From an uncultured Christensenellaceae bacterium (GTDB taxonomy: Bacteria > Bacillota > Clostridia > Christensenellales > Pumilibacteraceae), in assembly GCA_910588155.1 (NCBI GenBank), contig CAJUPB010000018.1:1-28169 (forward strand): a stretch of 28,169 nucleotides of DNA, written 5' to 3'. Within the stretch, counting starts at the first letter, position 1. Every line of letters starts with the position of its first letter. A model generated the notes under the pieces. The model saw only the letters and a list, made by a program, of their open reading frames with translations, had not been told where the DNA came from and made no database searches. Positions 22,121 to 28,169 of the stretch are shown piece by piece. The position numbers were made by a program, and so were the translations under genes.

Positions 22121-24052
22121 TTACTTGGTTTTTGCGGTTTTCTTCGGCGCGGGTCTTTTAATCTTGCCGTCCGCCGCAGTCGTTTTTTTCGCGGTCGGCT
22201 TCGGCGTTTTCGCCGCAACCGCGAACATATATCCCGACATAGGCGCGATATCGAGCGATATGCTGTATTCCTTGCCGTGGCTGGAAACTTTTTCCGCTTT
22301 CACGCTTGCGCCGCCCTCTTTGAAGCCGTACACGTCGGTGCAAAGCAATCTTTTGAATGTGCCTTTTTCCACGCCGATACGATAGTCGTTCCACTGCGAA
22401 AGCGAGAAATTTATGACTATGACTATACGGTTGCCCTTTCTGTCCCTGCGTTCGTAGGCTATGACGTTTTGCCGGTTGTCGTCGGCAACCAACCATTCGT
22501 AGCCGTCCCAGCCGTCTTCTATCTCCCACAGCGGACTGTTTTCGAGATATATCCTGTTCAGCGCGGCGGAATATTTTTCGGACATTCTATGCATATCGTA
22601 GTCGAGCAACTGCCACCCGAGAGAGTCGGCGAAGTTCCACTCGTCGAACTGCGCGAACTCCGTTCCCATAAACGAAAGTTTTTTGCCGGGGTGTCCCATC
22701 ATATTCATCAGATAGTTTCTCCACCCCGCAAACTTCTGCTCGTATGTTCCCGGCATTTTATTGACAAGCGAGCATTTGCCGTATACGACCTCGTCGTGCG
22801 ATATGGGAAGCACATAGTTTTCGCTGAACGCATACGTCATAGAAAACGTCAGATTGTTATGCAGCCCCGCGCGCCAGAGAGGGTCGGTCTTGGCATATGC
22901 CAGAGTGTCGTTCATCCAGCCCATATTCCACTTGAAGTTGAAGCCGAGACCGCCGTCGCAAGCCGGTTTGGTCACCATAGGCCACGCCGTGGATTCCTCG
23001 GCAATCATCATTGCGTGAGGGAATTTTTCGAATATCTTCGTATTCAATTTTCGGAAAAACTCCACTGCGTCGAGGTTTTCCTTACCGCCGTATTCGTTGG
23101 GCCGCCACTGTTTTCTGCCGTAATCGAGGTACAGCATACTCGCAACCGCGTCCACGCGCAATCCGTCCACGTGGAACACGTCCAACCAATATGCGGCGTT
23201 GGAAATCAAAAAGCTGGCGACTTCGCCGCGGCGGTAATCGAAACAGCGCGTACCCCATTCCTTATGTTCCATTCTCAATTCGTCGCTCGGCTCGTAGAGA
23301 GGTCCGCCGTCGAATTCGTACAGTCCGTTGGCGTTTTTCGGAAAGTGTCCCGGCACCCAATCGAGGATTATCCCCAGCCCCGCATTGTGCAGCTTGTCCA
23401 CGAGATAGGCAAAGTCTTCGGGCGTGCCGTAACGCGACGTCGGCGCATAGTAGCCCGTAACCTGATAGCCCCAGCTTGCGTCGAACGGGTATTCGGCGAT
23501 TCCCATAAGTTCGAGATGCGTATACGACATATCTTTCATATAAGGCACAATCTCGTCGGCGAACTTGCGATAATCGTAGCAATTGCCGTCGGGGTATTTG
23601 CGCCAAGAGCCGATATGGCACTCGTAGATATTGACGGGTTTTTTATATACGTCGGTCTTTTCCGACATATATTTGTCATCGGTGAATTTATATGCGTTCA
23701 AGGGATATGCCTTGCTCGCCGTCCCCTCGTGCGTTTCCGAATGAAAAGCATACGGGTCGGACTTGTAAAGCCCGCCCTTATCCGTTTCAAGATAGTATTT
23801 ATAGTTGTCGTAGCGTTTGATTTCGGCAATCTTGCCTTCCCATATTCCCGCGTTAGTCGCGCGGTTCAAAGGATTTGCTTTCGTGTCCCAATTATTGAAA
23901 TCTCCGACCACGGACACCGATTTTGCTTTCGGCGCCCACACTCTGAAAACTGCTTCCCCTGTTCGCTCGTTGAGATTACAGCCCATAAAAAGGTATGCTT
24001 CGCAGCAGTCGCCGCGCTCAAACTCCGATTGCGTGTTTCTGTCGAATATCAT
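22121..24052 (-). CDS. glgB: 1,4-alpha-glucan branching enzyme (GH13) with a basic C-terminal tail
   Basis: Introduces alpha-1,6 branches into glycogen. 643 residues: one CBM48 domain (about 20-125, FRVWAPKAKSVSVVGDFNNW), then the GH13 barrel. The catalytic motifs are GIILDWVPGHF, DGLRVDAVASMLYLDYGR with nucleophile D301, MIAEEST with acid E352, and PISHDEVVYGK with H419/D420. The all-beta domain follows. The last 31 residues (613-643) are a Lys/Ala/Pro/Thr-rich tail with TAKK, PAPKK and TAKTK, unusual for this family and similar in composition to the GlgA N-terminal tail. GGAGG lies four bases before the ATG. First gene of the operon, served by the strong promoter at 24130-24158; 62 bases separate it from glgC. 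Confidence 0.97.
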   Translation of the reverse strand: MIFDRNTQSEFERGDCCEAYLFMGCNLNERTGEAVFRVWAPKAKSVSVVGDFNNWDTKANPLNRATNAGIWEGKIAEIKRYDNYKYYLETDKGGLYKSDPYAFHSETHEGTASKAYPLNAYKFTDDKYMSEKTDVYKKPVNIYECHIGSWRKYPDGNCYDYRKFADEIVPYMKDMSYTHLELMGIAEYPFDASWGYQVTGYYAPTSRYGTPEDFAYLVDKLHNAGLGIILDWVPGHFPKNANGLYEFDGGPLYEPSDELRMEHKEWGTRCFDYRRGEVASFLISNAAYWLDVFHVDGLRVDAVASMLYLDYGRKQWRPNEYGGKENLDAVEFFRKLNTKIFEKFPHAMMIAEESTAWPMVTKPACDGGLGFNFKWNMGWMNDTLAYAKTDPLWRAGLHNNLTFSMTYAFSENYVLPISHDEVVYGKCSLVNKMPGTYEQKFAGWRNYLMNMMGHPGKKLSFMGTEFAQFDEWNFADSLGWQLLDYDMHRMSEKYSAALNRIYLENSPLWEIEDGWDGYEWLVADDNRQNVIAYERRDRKGNRIVIVINFSLSQWNDYRIGVEKGTFKRLLCTDVYGFKEGGASVKAEKVSSHGKEYSISLDIAPMSGYMFAVAAKTPKPTAKKTTAADGKIKRPAPKKTAKTK

Positions 24053-24129
24053 TAGTCCTCCGAAGATATGCGGCTTTTTCAGTGCCGTTGTAATAGTGCG
24101 TCCGTTTCCCCGAACCCATTCACATATAT

Positions 24130-24158
24130 ATTATACTACATATTTACAAGAATTTCAA
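24130..24158 (-). promoter_or_regulatory. Sigma-A promoter of the glycogen operon
   Basis: Reading leftward, TTGAAA (24153-24158) and a perfect TATAAT (24130-24135) have a 17-base spacer. Upstream lie A/T tracts around a TTTCCGGAAA palindrome (about 24176-24185) that could act as an UP element. The leader to glgB is about 70 bases and shows no clear terminator. Confidence 0.88.
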
Positions 24159-24418
24159 TAGATATTCCAAAATTTTTCCGGAAATTTTTTAAGTTTTTTT
24201 GACGGCAAAATCCGTTGCGCGCAAAAAAAGAGGCGAACTTGCCGCTTGAAGACGTTTTTCTTTTCGTTTATTTTTGCTTAAACGCATTCTCGCTTTGCCG
24301 ACGCTTTTGCGATTCGAAAATTTTCGACAGCAAACAAACCTATCGGGATACGACTGTTCCGCGGTTTCGACAATACCGAGAAAAATCGGACGCCGAGAAA
24401 AAAATTGTGTTAAAACCG
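24159..24418. other. Divergent intergenic stretch between glgB and glnA promoters
   Basis: No gene or ncRNA can be supported here. The left part is AT-rich with poly-A and poly-T tracts. The right part holds only a short CCGA/TCGG hairpin (near 24377-24390). Open reading frames in it lack ribosome sites. Regulators common to carbon and nitrogen storage could bind here, but I see no known operator. Confidence 0.5.
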
Positions 24419-24447
24419 TTGACTTTGTGCGTATCATAATATATAAT
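24419..24447 (+). promoter_or_regulatory. Sigma-A promoter of glnA
   Basis: TTGACT (24419-24424) and a perfect TATAAT (24442-24447) have a 17-base spacer. Transcription would begin near 24454, leaving a leader of about 110 bases that contains the terminator at 24472-24511. Confidence 0.88.
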
Positions 24448-24471
24448 AGCAGTATCGTAAATCGCGACGGC

Positions 24472-24511
24472 AAAGGCGCTGTGGGATATGATTATTCCCG
24501 CGGCGTTTTTT
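24472..24511 (+). terminator. Leader terminator (attenuator) of glnA
   Basis: AAAGGCGCTGTGGGA (24472-24486) can pair without a break to the strand at 24496-24510: 15 pairs, four of them G-T. The 9-base loop is TATGATTAT, and six T (24506-24511) end the stem. This is a classical intrinsic terminator. It lies about 18 bases after the predicted transcript start and 53 bases before the glnA start codon, with no other rightward gene upstream. It therefore most likely attenuates glnA. I could not find a clear antiterminator helix or the paired hexaloop hairpins of ANTAR-type control. Confidence 0.78.
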
Positions 24512-24564
24512 CGTACCGAGGCAAGTCTTCGGCGATTCGCACACACAATTCAAGGAGATTATAT

Positions 24565-26643
<2,079 letters not shown>

Positions 26644-26657
26644 TTTTAAAAGCTTTG

Positions 26658-26696
26658 AAAAGAACGTCCCGATTCTATCGGAACGTTCTTTTTTTT
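26658..26696 (+). terminator. Strong intrinsic terminator of glnA
   Basis: A 16-bp stem with one mismatch (26658-26673 with 26677-26692) around a TCT loop is followed by a T run to 26696. The minus strand has a TTTT run too, so it can also end the convergent acetyltransferase operon. Confidence 0.92.
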
Positions 26697-26718
26697 CAAA
26701 AACCGTATTTTTTCGTAG

Positions 26719-27312
26719 TTATGCGTCTCTATGATACGTCCTTATTTTATCCGCTTCCGTTATATCGCGTAGAACGCGGCACGGATTTCCGACCGCCACT
26801 ACGTTGTCGGGGATATCTTTCGTCACGACGCTGCCTGCGCCTATGACAACGTCATTGCCTATTTTCACGCCGGGGCAGACGCGAACGCCGCCGCCAAACC
26901 AGACATTGTTGCCCACGGTTATCGGCAATGCATATTCCAAGCCCGAATTTCTGCGTTCGCTGTCTATCGGGTGTCCCGCAGTATAGAAGCCGCAGTCGGG
27001 CGCAACGAACACATTGTCGCCGAACGTGACTTTCGCGCAGTCCAGAATCACGCAGTTATGGTTTGCGAAAAAGTTTTCGCCCAACTCTATATTATAGCCG
27101 TAGTCGGCGTAGAACGGCGCGACGATACAAAACGATTTGCCCGTCTTGCCGAGCAGAGCGCGGATAATCTTTTTGCCCTGTACGGTCTGCGACGGCAAAA
27201 GCGCGTTGAACCTGTGGCACTCGTCCTTGCATTTCAGTCTTTCTCCGACGAGCTGTTTATCGTTGTACGCATTATACAACATTCCGCACAGCATTTTTTC
27301 TTTTTCCGTCAT
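26719..27312 (-). CDS. Maltose/galactoside O-acetyltransferase-like hexapeptide protein
   Basis: Likely transfers acetyl from acetyl-CoA to a sugar hydroxyl; cytoplasmic trimer in known relatives (Maa, LacA, NodL). 197 residues. An N-terminal helical region (about 1-55, EKMLCGMLYNAYNDKQLVGER) leads to the left-handed beta-helix of hexapeptide repeats, for example ITVGNNVWFGGGVRVCPGVKIG and VVIGAGSVVTKDI. The catalytic His is in TAGHPID (H114). The C-terminus AVGNPCRVLRDI is typical. AGGAG eight bases before the ATG supports the start. It is 32 bases after the P-loop gene with no promoter between, so the two form an operon. The sugar acceptor is unknown; the family has broad detoxifying or wall-modifying roles. 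Confidence 0.93.
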   Translation of the reverse strand: MTEKEKMLCGMLYNAYNDKQLVGERLKCKDECHRFNALLPSQTVQGKKIIRALLGKTGKSFCIVAPFYADYGYNIELGENFFANHNCVILDCAKVTFGDNVFVAPDCGFYTAGHPIDSERRNSGLEYALPITVGNNVWFGGGVRVCPGVKIGNDVVIGAGSVVTKDIPDNVVAVGNPCRVLRDITEADKIRTYHRDA

Positions 27313-27344
27313 ACTCTTTCTCCTGCGGTATTATTTCCGAAAAA

Positions 27345-27839
27345 TCAGAGTTCTTCCAAAAGAGACTGCACCATAGAGAGATTGGCGTGCGCCCGGCGGC
27401 GGTCGATTTCTTTGACGCCCTCGCCTATGACCTGATGTTGGCGGTGCTGAATCAAAAACCCTTTTTTTGTGACTTTGCGCAGCAGTGCGAGCGTGTCGCC
27501 CTTGCTTCTCGCCGCGCAGAAACACAAATCGCAATCGGAAAAGCGTTCCATAGCGGTGCGCAAAGCAAACTCCGAATCGCCCTCCGTGGTTATGCCTATC
27601 CGTCTGCCGCCGACGTCCAGAACGGCATACGTGTCGTGAAAGTCGCAGTCTTCGCCGCGCTTTTTCATCGCTTCGAACATATCTATTTCCTTACGCAAAG
27701 CAGACGGCGAAAGATTTTTCGACGACGTTTCCACGACCGTCACCTCGCCTTTATACCGCTCCAAAACGGCGGCAAGAAAAAGTTTTAAGACCGTCGTCTT
27801 TCCCGACTGTCCGTTTCCGAAAAGTGCAACGACATTCAT
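27345..27839 (-). CDS. Small P-loop NTPase, unknown function
   Basis: 164 residues, not recognised beyond the fold. Walker A is GNGQSGKT (8-15) near the N-terminus. YAVLDVGGRRIGI (about 71-83) could be the Walker B region. A Cys-rich stretch DCDLCFCAARSKGDT lies at about 104-118. The C-terminal part is helical and basic (RRRAHANLSMVQSLL). There is no signal or membrane segment. ATG at 27839 was chosen over an in-frame GTG at 27848 because GGGAG lies eight bases before the ATG. It has a strong promoter overlapped by a palindrome, so expression is probably repressible. It is in an operon with the acetyltransferase. A small kinase or G-protein-like role is possible but cannot be shown. Confidence 0.82.
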   Translation of the reverse strand: MNVVALFGNGQSGKTTVLKLFLAAVLERYKGEVTVVETSSKNLSPSALRKEIDMFEAMKKRGEDCDFHDTYAVLDVGGRRIGITTEGDSEFALRTAMERFSDCDLCFCAARSKGDTLALLRKVTKKGFLIQHRQHQVIGEGVKEIDRRRAHANLSMVQSLLEEL

Positions 27840-27860
27840 AGCACACACTCCCGTTTTTAC

Positions 27861-27876
27861 ATACTGTATTCAGTAT
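27861..27876. promoter_or_regulatory. Palindromic operator at the P-loop gene promoter
   Basis: ATACTGTATTCAGTAT is a perfect 6-bp inverted repeat with a 4-base centre. It covers five of the six bases of the -10 box (27872-27877), so a bound repressor would block RNA polymerase. The regulator is not encoded in the window as far as I can tell. Confidence 0.6.
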
Positions 27877-27900
27877 AAGACAAAAAACAAAAAATGTCAA
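27872..27900 (-). promoter_or_regulatory. Sigma-A promoter of the P-loop/acetyltransferase operon
   Basis: Reading leftward, a perfect TTGACA (27895-27900) and TATACT (27872-27877) have a 17-base spacer rich in T. Confidence 0.87.
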
Positions 27901-27959
27901 GAGGCACGCACCGTTGCCGAAGCGGAGTTTTGCAAGCATTACCGCTATCTGACGCAATC

Positions 27960-27977
27960 GCCGCAAGCGGCTTTTTT
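27960..27977 (+). terminator. Terminator-like hairpin with no gene upstream
   Basis: GCCG/CGGC (27960-27963 with 27968-27971) around a CAAG loop is followed by six T. It could end rightward transcription, but no rightward gene is near. It may belong to the repeat region that follows. The remaining sequence between 27901 and 28060 shows no gene. Confidence 0.35.
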
Positions 27978-28059
27978 AAAGTACGCGTAAAATAAAAAAA
28001 TTCGCCGCTTCGCTTTAAATCGACACGCGACGAAAAGTGACATATTCGTTCGGCATAGC

Positions 28060-28169
28060 AAGACAAGAAAGGTGCTGCTGTTGCGTCTGACAAAGCAAGC
28101 GTTTTAAATATACTAGCCGTGCAGGCGAGTCCTTTTAAAGTTCGACCGAGTCGTGACAAGCAAGCAAGA
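28060..28169 (+). repeat. Structured repeat, third copy, cut by the window end
   Basis: From 28114 onward (AGCCGTGCAGGCGAGTCC) it matches 3844-3899 almost base for base, and 28060-28113 shares weaker similarity with the left half of the units at 3561-3946 (AGCAAGACAAG-type start). The left strands of both competing helices, GCGAGTC (28125-28131) and TTCGACCGAGTCG (28141-28153), are kept. The window ends before their partners. Copies about 24 kb apart show that this is a dispersed family and not only a local tandem duplication. Confidence 0.85.

Noticed and set aside
22079..24055. Long open frames antisense to glgB, glgA, glgP, the GH13 gene, the EIIC gene, ychF and argS
   Set aside because: All show the same composition and lie exactly opposite well-identified genes; none has a promoter or ribosome site of its own. 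They are a by-product of codon bias.
24472..24511. glnA leader hairpin as an ANTAR target or glutamine riboswitch
   Set aside because: The paired hexaloop hairpins with A1 and G4 are not visible, and the leader does not match the glutamine-sensing motif as I remember it. Only the terminator itself is claimed.
27857..28159. A 100-codon minus-strand frame in the right-hand repeat
   Set aside because: It covers the promoter of the P-loop operon and the repeat, with no ribosome site and no similarity except through the repeat.

Overview
This window looks like chromosomal DNA from an anaerobic, Gram-positive-type bacterium of the Clostridia (Bacillota). The evidence is a GlgC/GlgD glycogen-synthesis pair, a single-chain pyruvate:ferredoxin oxidoreductase, a type III glutamine synthetase, a PfoR-type EIIC membrane protein, strong GGAGG-type ribosome sites and textbook sigma-A promoters (TTGACA/TATAAT-like, nearly always with a 17-base spacer). 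Base composition is moderate and the coding style is uniform, so I see no prophage, transposase, CRISPR array, rRNA or tRNA. The genus cannot be fixed from the sequence alone.

Layout. Positions 1-89 are a copy of a dispersed element. 86-3516 holds ung, an ArsR-family repressor divergent from a tiny Cys-rich membrane protein, and argS (TTG start). 3561-4178 is a gene-free array of structured repeats. 4175-6826 holds ychF, a secreted coiled-coil protein and a secreted M23 peptidase. 6995-10504 is PFOR, convergent with a PfoR-like EIIC protein (10639-11886), which follows DUF3737 and macro-domain genes. 13558-24052 is a complete glycogen operon read leftward: glgB, glgC, glgD, glgA, glgP and a cytoplasmic GH13 amylase, from one strong promoter to one strong terminator. 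Divergent from it is glnA (24565-26643), which has an attenuator-like terminator in its leader. The right end holds a sugar O-acetyltransferase and a P-loop protein of unknown role, then another copy of the structured repeat that runs off the window.

How the genes work together. The glg genes make ADP-glucose (GlgC with the non-catalytic-looking partner GlgD), build and branch glycogen (GlgA, GlgB) and break it down (GlgP, GH13). PFOR oxidises pyruvate from glycolysis to acetyl-CoA and reduced ferredoxin. GlnA assimilates ammonium, probably under transcriptional attenuation. The rest are housekeeping genes (ung, argS, ychF), envelope genes and small regulators.

The least explained parts are: (1) the roughly 190-base repeat units with nested and mutually exclusive helices; (2) a 124-base element with 17-base terminal inverted repeats whose right end supplies the stop codon of both ung and ychF; (3) matching Lys/Ala/Pro-rich tails on GlgA (N-terminal) and GlgB (C-terminal); (4) the glnA leader terminator. 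Both ends of the window fall in repeat sequence, which suggests a contig broken at repeats.
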